Origin: Kitasatospora setae KM-6054
Lineage (GTDB): Bacteria > Actinomycetota > Actinomycetes > Streptomycetales > Streptomycetaceae
NCBI RefSeq assembly: GCF_000269985.1
Contig: NC_016109.1
Coordinates: forward strand, 8,583,001 to 8,647,000
Direction: 5' to 3'
Length of the DNA: 64,000 bases
Below the pieces are notes generated by a model. The model was not told the origin of the DNA. It made no database searches and worked only from the letters and a program-made list of their open reading frames with translations. Below are positions 1-8,230 of the stretch, piece by piece. Position 1 is the stretch's first letter; each line of letters begins with the position of its first letter. The position numbers and the translations under genes were made by a program.

Positions 1-45
1 GGGCCGCTCGATCTTCGTGTGGACGACACCGAGTTCGGTGTGCAT
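1..45 (-). CDS. Start of a gene cut by the window edge, third gene of the aromatic-acid operon
   Basis: An ATG at 45-43 on the minus strand follows a strong ribosome binding site (GGAGGAGAG) and opens a frame that runs off the window, beginning MHTELGVVHTKIERP. It starts only 35 bases after the stop of the LigJ-like gene, so it is very probably in the same operon. The short N-terminus (GVV, then K-I-E-R) recalls 4-carboxy-4-hydroxy-2-oxoadipate aldolases of the LigK/RraA family, which act right after LigJ. That identification is inference from 15 residues and from the pathway context. Confidence 0.55.
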   Translation of the reverse strand, partial: MHTELGVVHTKIERP

Positions 46-80
46 GGGTCTCTCCTCCTGGCGGACGGGGTCGGGGGCGG

Positions 81-1115
81 TCAGCGCGCGGCGGGGCGGG
101 CGGCCAGCCGGGCGGCCAGCCGGGGGTGGACGCGCAGCGCGTTGCCGGCGTACACGGCCGCCCGCCGCTCGTCGTCCAGGCGGTCGGTGGCGTCCACGTA
201 CCGCCGGGTGTCGTCGAAGTGGTGGCCGGTCAGCGGGTCGACCCCCCGGACGGCGCCGATCATCTCGCTGGCGAACAGCACGCCCTCCGACGGCACCACC
301 GAGGCCAGCAGGTCGATGCCCGGCTGGTGGTAGACGCAGGTGTCGAAGAAGACGTTGCGGCCCACCAGCTCCTCCGGCGCCGGCCCGCCGAGCGCCTGCG
401 CCAGCCCGCGGAAGCGCCCCCAGTGGTAGGGCACCGCGCCGCCGCCGTGCGGGATGACCAGCCGCAGCGTCGGGAAGTCCGCGAACAGGTCGCCCTGCAG
501 CAGCTGCATGAACGCGGTGGTGTCGGCGTTCAGGTAGTGCGCGCCGGTGGTGTGGAACGCCGGGTTGCAGGACGTCGACACGTGCACCATCGCCGGCACC
601 TCGTACTCCACCAGCGCCTCGTACAGCGGGTACCAGGCCCGGTCGGTCAGCGGCGGGGCGGTCCAGTGGCCGCCGGACGGGTCCGGGTTGAGGTTCACCG
701 AGACCGCGCCCAGCTCCTCCACCGCGCGCCGCAGCTCCGGCAGGCAGCTCGCCGGGTCGACGCCCGGCGACTGCGGCAGCATCGCGCCCATCGCGAAGCG
801 CTCCGGGAACAGCGCGCTCACCCGGTGCACCAGGTCGTTGCAGATCCGCGCCCAGGCGGAGGACACCGCGAAGTCGCCGACGTGGTGCGCCATGAAGCTG
901 GCGCGCGGCGAGAAGACCGTCAGGTCGGTGCCCCGCTCGTCCATCAGCCGCAGCTGGTTGGAGCCGACCGCCTCGCGCAGCTCGTCGTCCGAGATCCGCA
1001 GCTCGGAAGGGTCGGGGGTGTTCGCCGGGTCGTTCACGGCGGCGCTCTGGCGCTCGCGCCAGGCGGCGAGCTGCGGCGGGGCGGTGGTGAAGTGGCCGTG
1101 CGCGTCGATGATCAC
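81..1115 (-). CDS. ligJ: LigJ-type 4-oxalomesaconate hydratase (amidohydrolase superfamily)
   Basis: This 344-residue protein matches the length and N-terminal pattern of LigJ, which hydrates 4-oxalomesaconate to 4-carboxy-4-hydroxy-2-oxoadipate in the protocatechuate 4,5-cleavage and gallate pathways. It opens with the metal-binding DAHGHF motif (residues 4-9), followed by TTAP as in LigJ. Further probable metal and active-site positions are the histidines in AMVHVS and VIPHGGG and the glutamate in FASEMIG. It lies 78 bases downstream of pobA on the same strand, and another gene follows after 35 bases. This supports one operon taking 4-hydroxybenzoate to ring-cleavage products. A generic amidohydrolase-2 decarboxylase is the alternative, but the LigJ-like start and the neighbourhood argue against it. 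Confidence 0.8.
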   Translation of the reverse strand: MIIDAHGHFTTAPPQLAAWRERQSAAVNDPANTPDPSELRISDDELREAVGSNQLRLMDERGTDLTVFSPRASFMAHHVGDFAVSSAWARICNDLVHRVSALFPERFAMGAMLPQSPGVDPASCLPELRRAVEELGAVSVNLNPDPSGGHWTAPPLTDRAWYPLYEALVEYEVPAMVHVSTSCNPAFHTTGAHYLNADTTAFMQLLQGDLFADFPTLRLVIPHGGGAVPYHWGRFRGLAQALGGPAPEELVGRNVFFDTCVYHQPGIDLLASVVPSEGVLFASEMIGAVRGVDPLTGHHFDDTRRYVDATDRLDDERRAAVYAGNALRVHPRLAARLAARPAAR

Positions 1116-1193
1116 GGGGGTCCTCCAGGGAAGCGGGGGAGTCGGGGAGGGCGGGGCTCAGCGGGCTGGCCGGGCTCGGCGGGCGGGCGGGGC

Positions 1194-2474
1194 TCAGCGG
1201 GAGGACGGCCAGCCGGTGTACTGCTCGGCCAGGTACGCGCGGCCCGCGCGGGTGCCCACCACGCTGTCCAGCTCGCCCAGTTGGCGGCGCAGCTCGAACG
1301 GCGAGGCGCCCGGCGCGGTGTGCAGCAGGCGGGTCATCCAGGACGAGAAGTGCTGGGCCCGCCAGATCCGGCGCAGCGCCAGCGGCTGGTAGTCGGCCAG
1401 CGCCGGCTCGCCCTCCCGGCCCAGCGCCCGCAGCAGCACGCCCGCCAGCACCTTGACGTCGTGCAGCGCCAGGTTCAGCCCGCGCGCGCCGGTCGGCGGC
1501 ACGGTGTGCGCGGCGTCGCCCGCCAGCAGCAGCGAACCCCAGCGCATCGGCTCCTGCACGAACGAGCGGAAGCGCAGCACCGTCCGCTCCAGGATCGGCC
1601 CCTCCACCAGCCGGAAGCCGTCCCCGCCCGCGACCCGGGCCTGCAGCGTCGCCCAGATCCGCTCGTCCGGCCAGGCGGCGGTGTCCTCGTCCGGGTCGCA
1701 CTGGAAGTACATCCGCTGCACGGTCTCGGTGCGCCGGCTGATCAGCGCGAACCCGTGCTCCGAGTGCGCGTACACCAACTCCGGCGCGCTCGCCGGGGCC
1801 TGCGCCATCACGCCGAACCAGGCGAACGGGTACTCGGTGCCGTGGCGGACCCGCAGCTCCTCCGGGACCAGGCCCCGGCACATGCCGCGCGAGCCGTCCG
1901 CGCCGACCACGTAGCGGGCCCGCAGCTCGTGCCGCGTCCCGTCCGCGGCGGTGAAGCGGACCCGGGGGCGGTCGGTGTCCGCGTCCAGCACCTCCGGGTC
2001 GCTGACGCCGAAGTGCACCGTCCCGCCGTCCCGCGCGCGGGCGTCCGCCAGGTCGGTGAACACCTCGGTCTGCGGGTACAGCCACACCGAGGCGCCGACC
2101 AGCGCCCGGAAGTCGATCCGGTGCGCCCGGCCGCCGAAGCGCAGCTCGGTGCCCTCGTGCTCGTGGCCCTCGCGCAGGATCCGGTCGCTCACCCCGGTCT
2201 CCACCAGGTCGCGGGCCGCGTCCGCCTCCAGGATGCCCGCCCGGTGGGTGGACTCGATCTCGGCCCGGCTCCGCAGGTCGACCGCCACCGCGTCCACGCC
2301 CGCCCGGCCCAGCAGGTGGGCCAGCATCAGCCCGGCCGGGCCCGCGCCGACCACCGCGACGGGCACCTCGGTGACGGTGTCGACCTCGGCGGCGCCGACG
2401 GCGGCGGGGTCGACGGCGGCGCCGCCGACTTCGGCAGGGCCGACTTCGGCGGGGTCGACGGCGGATCGGGGCAT
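1194..2474 (-). CDS. pobA: 4-hydroxybenzoate 3-monooxygenase
   Basis: This flavoprotein hydroxylase converts 4-hydroxybenzoate to protocatechuate with NAD(P)H and oxygen. The Rossmann FAD motif GAGPAG is at residues 43-48, and the second FAD motif is GDAAH followed by PPTGARGLN. Residues known to bind substrate in the Pseudomonas enzyme appear conserved: the Tyr in VYAHSEHGFAL, the Ser and Arg in ISRR, and the Tyr in QRMYFQ. From the ATG at 2474 the protein has 426 residues, about 30 more than usual. The excess is an N-terminal Ala/Val/Asp/Glu-rich repeat (AVDPAEV, AVDPAAV), so a start nearer residue 33 is possible. The frame stays open upstream to 2582 but that part has no coding character. 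It is first in the operon with ligJ. Confidence 0.88.
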   Translation of the reverse strand: MPRSAVDPAEVGPAEVGGAAVDPAAVGAAEVDTVTEVPVAVVGAGPAGLMLAHLLGRAGVDAVAVDLRSRAEIESTHRAGILEADAARDLVETGVSDRILREGHEHEGTELRFGGRAHRIDFRALVGASVWLYPQTEVFTDLADARARDGGTVHFGVSDPEVLDADTDRPRVRFTAADGTRHELRARYVVGADGSRGMCRGLVPEELRVRHGTEYPFAWFGVMAQAPASAPELVYAHSEHGFALISRRTETVQRMYFQCDPDEDTAAWPDERIWATLQARVAGGDGFRLVEGPILERTVLRFRSFVQEPMRWGSLLLAGDAAHTVPPTGARGLNLALHDVKVLAGVLLRALGREGEPALADYQPLALRRIWRAQHFSSWMTRLLHTAPGASPFELRRQLGELDSVVGTRAGRAYLAEQYTGWPSSR

Positions 2475-2659
2475 GACGGCTCCAGGGCACGGCGGGGGAG
2501 GGTTTCCGCACCCGGGGCGGCGAAGGGCCGGCCACCGGGCACGTCCCGAACGTTCGCAGCCCGCCCGGCCGGCCGTCCGCACCCTTTCCGCCTGACGGAA
2601 AGACCGGGTCCGCGCCCGCCCCGCCCGACCAGACTGCCGTCACGCCCCCACGGCACCCC

Positions 2660-3427
2660 CTACAGCGCCGTGCGGGCCCGCCGCCCCAGCTCCTCGGAGA
2701 TCCCGTGCACCGCCCGCAGCAGCGGCTCCCGCAGCCCCCGCGCCCGCTCCGCGCCGCGCGCCGCCACCACGATCCCCAGCGCCGCGCTCACCGGCCCCGA
2801 CCGGCCGATCCGCACCGGCGCGGCCACCGCCACCGTGCTCTCCGACAACTGGCGGTCGCTCACGAACACCTGCTCCCGGCGGATCAGGTCCAACTGCGCC
2901 CGCAGCGTCCGCGGATCGGTCACCGTGTGCGGCGTCCAGGACCGCAGCGGCTCCGCCAGCACCTCGTCCTGGAACTCGCGCGGCGCGTGCGCCAGCAGCA
3001 CCCGGCCCATCCCGGTCGACGCCACCGGGAAACGGGTGCCCACCATCGTCAGCAGGTCCACCGAGCGGTGCCCCGCGATCCGCTCCACGAACACCAGCTC
3101 GGTGCCCTCGCGGACCGCCAACTGGATGTTCTCGTGCGTCGCCTCGTACAGGTCCTGCATGAACGGCAGCGCCGCGTCCCGCAGGATCTGCGTCCGCGGA
3201 CACCCCGAGGCGACCTCCCACAGCCGCAGCCCCACGTGCCACGACCCGTCCTCGGCCCGCTCCAGCGCCCCCCACGCCGCCAGCTCCGCCACCACCCGGT
3301 GCGCCGTGCTGACCGCCAGGCCCGCGCTGCGGGCGATCTCCGACAGCGTCCGGGACGGGTGCTCGCGGTCGAACACCGCCAGCACCCGGAGGACCTTGCC
3401 CGCAGCCGAGACACCGTTCGCACTCAT
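2660..3427 (-). CDS. IclR-family transcriptional regulator
   Basis: A 255-residue IclR-type protein. It has an N-terminal winged helix (residues 1-70, with LSEIARSAGLAVSTAHRVV as the recognition region) and a C-terminal effector domain with the family's TGMGRVLLA and AAPVR segments. IclR proteins of the PobR/PcaR group bind aromatic acids and control 4-hydroxybenzoate and protocatechuate genes. The position directly upstream of pobA on the same strand, and 60 bases from a divergent gene, fits that role. The ATG at 3427 gives the standard family length; the longer frame upstream is antisense to the neighbouring gene. Which aromatic acid it senses is inference. Confidence 0.87.
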   Translation of the reverse strand: MSANGVSAAGKVLRVLAVFDREHPSRTLSEIARSAGLAVSTAHRVVAELAAWGALERAEDGSWHVGLRLWEVASGCPRTQILRDAALPFMQDLYEATHENIQLAVREGTELVFVERIAGHRSVDLLTMVGTRFPVASTGMGRVLLAHAPREFQDEVLAEPLRSWTPHTVTDPRTLRAQLDLIRREQVFVSDRQLSESTVAVAAPVRIGRSGPVSAALGIVVAARGAERARGLREPLLRAVHGISEELGRRARTAL

Positions 3428-3487
3428 CCCGCCAGTCTCCCACCCGCCCCCACCGCTCCCACCCGCTCCCACCACCGGAGGAACCCC

Positions 3488-4195
3488 GTGGACCTGCCCG
3501 ACCTGCACCTGCCCGACCTGCACCTGCTCAGCTCGATGGCCGTCCGCCCCGCCCTCGCCGCCCTCGCCCCGCTGCTGCCCGGCGTCCGCCTCGAAGCGGG
3601 CGGCGGCGTCGAGGTCGCCCGCCGGATCCGCGCGGGCGCCCCCGCCGACCTGGCCGTGCTCGCCGCCGACGCGCTCGCCGCGCTGCACGCCGAAGGACTC
3701 GCCGAACGGCCCCGCCCACTCTGGGACTCCGCGACCGTCGCCGCCGTGGCGCACGACGCGCCGCCCGCCGCACTGGACACCGTCGACGACCTCACCGCCC
3801 TGCTCACCGGCGCCCGCGCCGTCGCCCACTCCACCGGCCCCAGCGGCACCGCGCTGCGCGCCCTGGTCGAACGCCTCGGCCTGGCCGGACGCGTCCGCCT
3901 GGTGTGCGCCGACCCCGGCGTCCCGGCCGGGAGCCTGCTCGCCGACGGCCGGGCCGACCTCGCCTTCCAGCAGCACAGCGAACTCGCCGGCCTCCCCGGC
4001 GTCCGGATCCTCGGCCCGCTGCCCGGCGACACCGCCATCACCTCCACCTTCGCCGCCGCCGTCCTCACCGCCACCGCCACCCCCGACCGGGCCCGCGCCC
4101 TGCTCGACCTGCTCGCGGGCGAGCCGGCCACCGCCGCCGTCCGGGCCCGCGGCATGCACCCGCACCGCCCCGGCCGGAGCACGGATGCCCGCTGA
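3488..4195 (+). CDS. ModA-like substrate-binding-fold protein without signal peptide
   Basis: A 235-residue protein with type-2 periplasmic-binding-protein character. It has an early PALAALAPLLPG stretch, a GGVEVARRIRAGAPADLAVLAADAL segment typical of ModA-like proteins, and a central STGPSGTALRALVERLG region. There is no signal peptide or lipobox: the protein begins DLPDLHLPDLHLLSS with a short repeated DLHLPDLH element. It therefore probably acts in the cytoplasm. The GTG at 3488 is chosen because GGAGGAA lies 6 bases upstream; the open frame upstream overlaps the IclR gene. It is divergent from the IclR gene. A role as a binding or sensing protein for the aromatic-acid pathway is inference from position. 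Confidence 0.65.
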   Translation: MDLPDLHLPDLHLLSSMAVRPALAALAPLLPGVRLEAGGGVEVARRIRAGAPADLAVLAADALAALHAEGLAERPRPLWDSATVAAVAHDAPPAALDTVDDLTALLTGARAVAHSTGPSGTALRALVERLGLAGRVRLVCADPGVPAGSLLADGRADLAFQQHSELAGLPGVRILGPLPGDTAITSTFAAAVLTATATPDRARALLDLLAGEPATAAVRARGMHPHRPGRSTDAR

Positions 4196-4226
4196 GGACG
4201 GGCCGTTCCGGGCGGCGGACGAGGCG

Positions 4227-4837
4227 TCAGGCGGCGGACTTCAGGCAGCGGTCTGCCGGCCGGCCGCTCCCGCAGCTCCGCGCGCAGGGTGCGGGCGGCG
4301 GCGACCAGGCTGTCCAGCGAGGCCCGGGTCTCCGGCCGGTCACGGGTCTTCAGGCCGCAGTCCGGGTTGACCCACAGGCGGTCGGCGGGGATCGCCGCCA
4401 GCCCGGCCCGCAGCAGGCCGAGCGCTTCCTCGGCGCTCGGCCTGCTGCGGCGAGTGGATGTCCCACACGCCGGGGCCGACCTCGGCGAGGTGGCCCGCGT
4501 CGGCGAGCTCGCGGGCGGCCTCCAGGGAGATCACGTCCGCGTCCAACTCCTCGATGGCGCGCAGGATGCCGCCGAACCCGGCGTAGCCCATGCGGGTGTG
4601 CACCTGGGGGTCGGCGCGCACCCCGCAGGTGGTGAGCCGGAACGCCTCGGTCGCCCAGTCCAGGTACGCGGGCCGGCCGGAGCGGCGCAGCGGCAGCGCC
4701 TCGCGCAGCGCGGGCTCGTCGACCTGGATGACCGCCGCGCCCGCCGCCTCCGGGTCGGCCACCTCGTCGCGCAGGGCCAGGGCGACGCCGAGGTCGGCGG
4801 CTGCCGGGGCGCCCGAGCGGTGGACGAGGTTGCGCAT
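4227..4837 (-). pseudogene. metE: Decayed C-terminal fragment of cobalamin-independent methionine synthase
   Basis: The minus strand encodes about 165 residues of the C-terminal barrel of MetE: ALALRDEVAD, VIQVDEPALRE, LPLRRSGRPAYLDW, then GPGVWDIHSP. The frame then shifts near 4440. In the next frame the end of MetE continues (RLWVNPDCGLKTR, SLVAAARTLRAEL) to a stop at 4227. The zinc site is destroyed: the family's HTHMC is read here as HTRMG, losing both the His and the Cys ligand. The stretch after the SLEAAR segment is also shortened. The N-terminal three quarters of MetE are absent. A good ribosome binding site (AAAGGA) still precedes the ATG at 4837. It is a nonfunctional remnant. Confidence 0.88.
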
Positions 4838-4891
4838 GGCGGTTCCTTTGCCGTGATGGCGGAACACGTCTTCGCCAACCGGACCGGGGCC

Positions 4892-4925
4892 GCCCCTGCC
4901 GGACCGGCCCCGGCCCGGCAGGGGC
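4892..4925 (-). terminator. GC-rich hairpin downstream of the secreted-protein gene
   Basis: Perfect 11-base arms (GCCCCTGCCGG at 4892-4902 and its complement at 4915-4925) with a 12-base loop lie 28 bases after the stop of the secreted-protein gene. There is no T-run, as is usual in Streptomyces terminators. Confidence 0.65.
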
Positions 4926-4952
4926 GAGGTGGGGCGGGTGCCGGTCCGGGGT

Positions 4953-5477
4953 TCAGGCGCCGATGACGGCGGTGAGCGGGCCGGCGTCGCTGGAGATGCC
5001 GGTGGTGAGGCAGGCGGTGGGGTCGCCGGCGAGCAGGGTGAAGGTGAAGGTGATCGGGCTGCCGTTGTAGTCGCCGGAGGTGACGGCGCCGGTGGCGACC
5101 AGGACCTCCTCGCCGGTCGGGCGGGCGCCCAGGGCGAGGGAGAAGGTGAAGTGGCTGGTGGTGGTGCCGGTGCCGGTCCAGTGGAGTTCGCCGGTGCCCG
5201 CGGTGGTGCCGCCGGTGAGACAGGAGAGGCTGCCGCTGCCGTGGAAGGAGACGCTCGCGGAGGGGTGGGTGCTGTCGCCGGTGCACGAGAGGGTGCCGTT
5301 GGCCGTGACGGTGGTGCTCCCCGCGGTGACCTGCATCGCGGGGGAGTAGGTGGCGATCTCGGTGCCGGTGCACGCGTTCAGCGTGGCGGCCTGGGCGGCG
5401 GCGGGGGCGAGCAGCGGGACGGCGAGGCCGAGCAGGGCGCCGGCGAGGGTGGACGCGAGGACGCGGGGATGCTTCAT
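4953..5477 (-). CDS. Small secreted protein, member of a family with three copies in this window
   Basis: A 174-residue protein with a clear Sec signal peptide (basic MKHPR, hydrophobic core, AAAQA cleavage site near residue 30). The mature part is Thr/Ser/Gly-rich and presumably an extracellular beta-sheet domain. Cysteines sit in ACTG, LSCTG, LSCLTGG and TACLTTG. The signal core LLGLAVPLLAPAAAQA is almost identical to that of the protein at 59353-59901. The mature parts share the order Cys, Y-S/D-P, Cys, SCL, a W-x-TG segment, G-A-I/V-TSG, and a Cys-x-TTG end. The protein at 57980-58525 belongs to the same group. The cellular role is unknown. The gene has its own terminator at 4892 and no close operon partner. 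Confidence 0.82.
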   Translation of the reverse strand: MKHPRVLASTLAGALLGLAVPLLAPAAAQAATLNACTGTEIATYSPAMQVTAGSTTVTANGTLSCTGDSTHPSASVSFHGSGSLSCLTGGTTAGTGELHWTGTGTTTSHFTFSLALGARPTGEEVLVATGAVTSGDYNGSPITFTFTLLAGDPTACLTTGISSDAGPLTAVIGA

Positions 5478-5915
5478 GACGGTTCCTTGTCGGTAGGCCG
5501 GTCGATCTGACCGGTGCGGTGTGGTCCGGGGCGCGGTGGCGGGGCGTCAGGTGCGGGAGCCGGTGCGCGGGCCCCGGCTGACGACGCGGATCCGGCCCGG
5601 GGCCGGGGTGCGGCGGCGCACGCGCGGCATCCGCTCGCGGCGCGCTGGTGAACGGCCGGCGACGGGGCGCGTACAGCACCCGGCCGCCGGGACGGTGGAC
5701 GGGCGGCGGACACCGGCAGCGGCCCTTCGGCGATGCCGGCCCACGGCGGCCCGTTCCTGGAGCCGAAGTATCGACCGGGCCGCGCATGCCGGACAAGAGC
5801 GTGAAAAGAGTGCTTCGACGCCTGCCCGGCGCGGACCCGCCCCCACCCGCCCCCGCCCTCACGAACCTGCAGCCCACGCCGCCGGGACACCCCGCAAGCT
5901 CCGGCGGAAGGATCT

Positions 5916-5929
5916 GTTGAAACGTTGAA
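5916..5929. promoter_or_regulatory. Tandem GTTGAA half-sites, 8 bases apart
   Basis: GTTGAA occurs at 5916-5921 and again at 5924-5929, inside an AT-richer patch. The same hexamer in tandem with 8- or 16-base steps appears upstream of the NsdA-like gene (12191 and 12207) and upstream of the second P450 (15964 and 15972, the last base differing). A shared direct-repeat regulator site is possible but unproven. Confidence 0.3.
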
Positions 5930-6201
5930 CTCGCTCTGAAGGCAGTGGAATCGGCGTGACATCCGACGGCTGGGGCGCCGGTCGGGGCGCACCCGGCGCG
6001 CCTCCCGGACGGCATGCACGGCCAGGTCGGACATCCGGTCGATGAACCCGTGGCCCTGGAAGTTCGGCGAGGTGTCGGCCGGCACGCCCGTCCCGGTGGC
6101 CGCCCTGAACGCCTCCGACGGCCGGTGAAGCGGCTCGTTCTGCTCCCGGGTCGCCGTCCGCACTCGGGCCGAGCCGGCGTCAACCCCGCGAGACATGCAG
6201 T

Positions 6202-6212
6202 AATGTGACATT
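6202..6212. promoter_or_regulatory. AATGT-N-ACATT dyad just upstream of the FAD oxidoreductase
   Basis: A perfect dyad of AATGT and ACATT around one central base ends 25 bases before the ATG at 6238, a usual place for a repressor site. It lies inside a larger imperfect dyad bounded by ATGCA and TGCAT. The core resembles the long dyad at 22771-22792. Confidence 0.4.
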
Positions 6213-6237
6213 GCATCACGGTGGAAGGGGAGTGCCG

Positions 6238-7656
6238 ATGGTGCACGTGGCGGTGGCGGGCGGCGGGATCGCGGGGCTGGCGGCAGGACTCTTCCTGGCC
6301 CGGCGCGGACACCGGGTCACCGTCCTGGAACGCGATCCGCGCACGGCCGGCGCCGACCTGGACGCCGACTTCCTGCACTGGCCGCGCCCCCGCACCCCGC
6401 AGGCGGTCCAGCCGCACTCGCTGCTCGGGCCGGTCCGCACCGTCCTGCGCGAACTCGTCCCCGACGTGTACGCGGCGGTGCTGCGGGACGGCGCGATCGA
6501 GCACCACGACCTCCCCGCCGAGCCCGCCGACCCCGCTGGCCCCGCCCACCCCGCCGGCCTCCCACCCGAGGAGTTCGTCACCATGCGTACCCGCCGGATC
6601 GTGCTGGAGGCCGCCCTCGTCCGGGCCCTGCGTGCCGAACCGGGGGCCGAACTGCGCACCGGCAGTGCTGTCGAGGGCCTGCTGACCGCCGGCCGCAGCG
6701 CCGTCCCGCGCGTCACCGGCTTGCGCACCGCCGCCGGCGAGGACCTCCGGGCCGACCTGGTGATCGACGCGGGCGGCCGCCGCACCCGCCTGCCCCGGTG
6801 GCTGCAGCGGGCCGGGGCCCGGCCGGTCCGGACCGAGCGGCACCCGACCGGGATCGCCTACTTCTGCCGCTGGTACCGGGCCCGCCCCGGACAGTCCGAG
6901 CCCGCCGGGCTCGGCGCCGCCGCGCCGCACGCCCTGTGCGGGGTGTTCCCCTCCGACAACGGCTACTTCGCGGTGGCGCTCACCGTCTCCGTCGAGGACC
7001 CCGCCCGCACCGCGCTGCGCGACCCGGACGCCTTCGACGCCGCCGCCCGGACCTTCCCGGCCGCCCGCGACTGGCTCGCCCTCGACCAGCGGCCGACCGG
7101 CCCGGTCCACGTCATGGCCGGTCTCGACAACCGCTGGACCGCCCTCGTCGACGAGCGGGGACCGCAGGTCACCGGCCTGATCGGGATCGGCGACGGCGCC
7201 GTCCACACCAACCCCACCCTCGGACAGGGCATCCCGCTCGCGCTGTGGGCCGCGGCCGAGATCGCCCGCCACGACGACCCCGCCGACCCCGGGCTGGCCG
7301 CCGCCCACCACCAGTGGCGGGTCGCCCGCCTCAAGCCCTGGTACGACGCCCAGGTCGCCGCCGACCGGATGCACCGCGCCCGCTTCCGGGCCGCCCTGCG
7401 CGGCGAGCCGCTGCCCGCCCCCGCCGGCGACGCCCTGCTCGCCGTCGCCCTGGCCGCCGCCCGCGCGGACCCGGCCGCCGCCCGGGCCCGCGCCCGGATC
7501 CGCCACCTGCGGCGCACCCCCGCCCGGACCCTCGCCGATCCCGCCGACCGGGCCCGCGCCGAGGAGTGGCTGCGCGCCCACCCCGACTTCGACGGCCTCC
7601 CGCCCGCGACCGACCGCACCGACCGCACCGCCTGGGACGCCGCGCTCGGCCGCTGA
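6238..7656 (+). CDS. FAD-dependent oxidoreductase/monooxygenase
   Basis: A 472-residue flavoprotein. The N-terminal GGGIAGLAAG motif (residues 8-17) followed by VLERDP is the FAD-binding fold. VIDAGGRRTRLPRWL is the second flavin contact, and IGIGDGAVHTNPTLGQGIPLALWAA is the GD-type motif. These three place it among group A monooxygenases and related squalene-epoxidase- or halogenase-like oxidoreductases. No Trp-x-Trp-x-Ile motif typical of tryptophan halogenases was seen. The ATG at 6238 is chosen because AAGGGGAG lies 5-10 bases upstream; an in-frame ATG at 6205 falls inside the dyad and lacks a ribosome site. It stands alone, and its substrate is unknown. Confidence 0.8.
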   Translation: MVHVAVAGGGIAGLAAGLFLARRGHRVTVLERDPRTAGADLDADFLHWPRPRTPQAVQPHSLLGPVRTVLRELVPDVYAAVLRDGAIEHHDLPAEPADPAGPAHPAGLPPEEFVTMRTRRIVLEAALVRALRAEPGAELRTGSAVEGLLTAGRSAVPRVTGLRTAAGEDLRADLVIDAGGRRTRLPRWLQRAGARPVRTERHPTGIAYFCRWYRARPGQSEPAGLGAAAPHALCGVFPSDNGYFAVALTVSVEDPARTALRDPDAFDAAARTFPAARDWLALDQRPTGPVHVMAGLDNRWTALVDERGPQVTGLIGIGDGAVHTNPTLGQGIPLALWAAAEIARHDDPADPGLAAAHHQWRVARLKPWYDAQVAADRMHRARFRAALRGEPLPAPAGDALLAVALAAARADPAAARARARIRHLRRTPARTLADPADRARAEEWLRAHPDFDGLPPATDRTDRTAWDAALGR

Positions 7657-8230
7657 CCGGCCGCTGACGGGCCGCTGACCTGCGGCCGGCCGTCGGCCGG
7701 GGCGCCCGGGGTTCGGCGTCCGGTGAACCGCCGGACGGCGGGAGCCTGACCGACGCCTACCGGGCCGCCTCGCTCGCCCGGCGGCCTGCCGAGGCCCGCC
7801 TCCGGCTCGGGGCGCCCGGGGCGCGCTCGGCGGCCCGCGCCCCTCCACCGCCCTGCGGCCCGCCCACGTGCTCGTCCTGGCCCGCACCGCCCGAGTCCAC
7901 CCGGCCGCAGGCCGGCCGGACTCCGCCCGCGCCGCCCGGGAGGGGTTCCTCGCCCGCCGCCCCTCCGCGGGTTCCCGCCGCGTCGAACGGGCCCGCCGCG
8001 CGTCGCGCCCGTCCCGCGCCCACCGCCGCGCGGCCTTCCTCCTGCGCGCCGCCGTCTGACGCCGACCCGCCGGGAAGCAGACAGGCCCGCCGCGCGATGG
8101 CTCGATCCCACCGTCGACAGCCGGTCACGGAAATGTCACGATGGGCCGCGAACGGGTGGAGCGCCCGGCACGGCACCGGGCCACGCCGCCCCCCTTCCGG
8201 AACCTCCACCATTTCCCGACGGGACCGGCC
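7657..8230 (+). other. Intergenic region with possible gene debris
   Basis: No intact gene is supported here. Reading frames change several times across 7740-8059. Short Arg/Ala-rich stretches such as TDAYRAASLARR recall tetratricopeptide or regulator helices, so an old gene may have decayed. AATGTCACG at 8132-8140 resembles the half-site found in the dyads at 6202 and 22771. Confidence 0.35.

Larger units (their letters stand above)
5478..6237 (+). other. Long divergent intergenic region without a confirmed gene
   Basis: This 760-base gap separates the secreted-protein gene from the FAD oxidoreductase. A minus-strand frame near 5950-6194 has streptomycete-like codons (it includes NFQGHGFIDRMSDLAVHA) but no recognised family and no good end, so it may be the trace of an old gene. 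The part from 5900 to 5965 is clearly richer in A+T and holds a tandem GTTGAA pair, suggesting promoter or operator DNA. Confidence 0.4.

Noticed and set aside
126..4370. Very long plus-strand open frame over the pobA/ligJ/IclR region
   Set aside because: It is Arg/Val/Gly/Pro-rich and runs antisense to genes with clear family motifs, so it is a GC artefact.
5950..6194. Minus-strand frame with natural-looking codons (NFQGHGFIDRMSDLAVHA)
   Set aside because: It has no recognisable family, no sound end and partly overlaps the FAD gene's control region. It is noted as possible debris but not called a gene.
7740..8059. Possible small regulator or TPR gene between the FAD oxidoreductase and the P450
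   Set aside because: Plausible residues are spread over different frames, and no start with a ribosome site supports a continuous protein.
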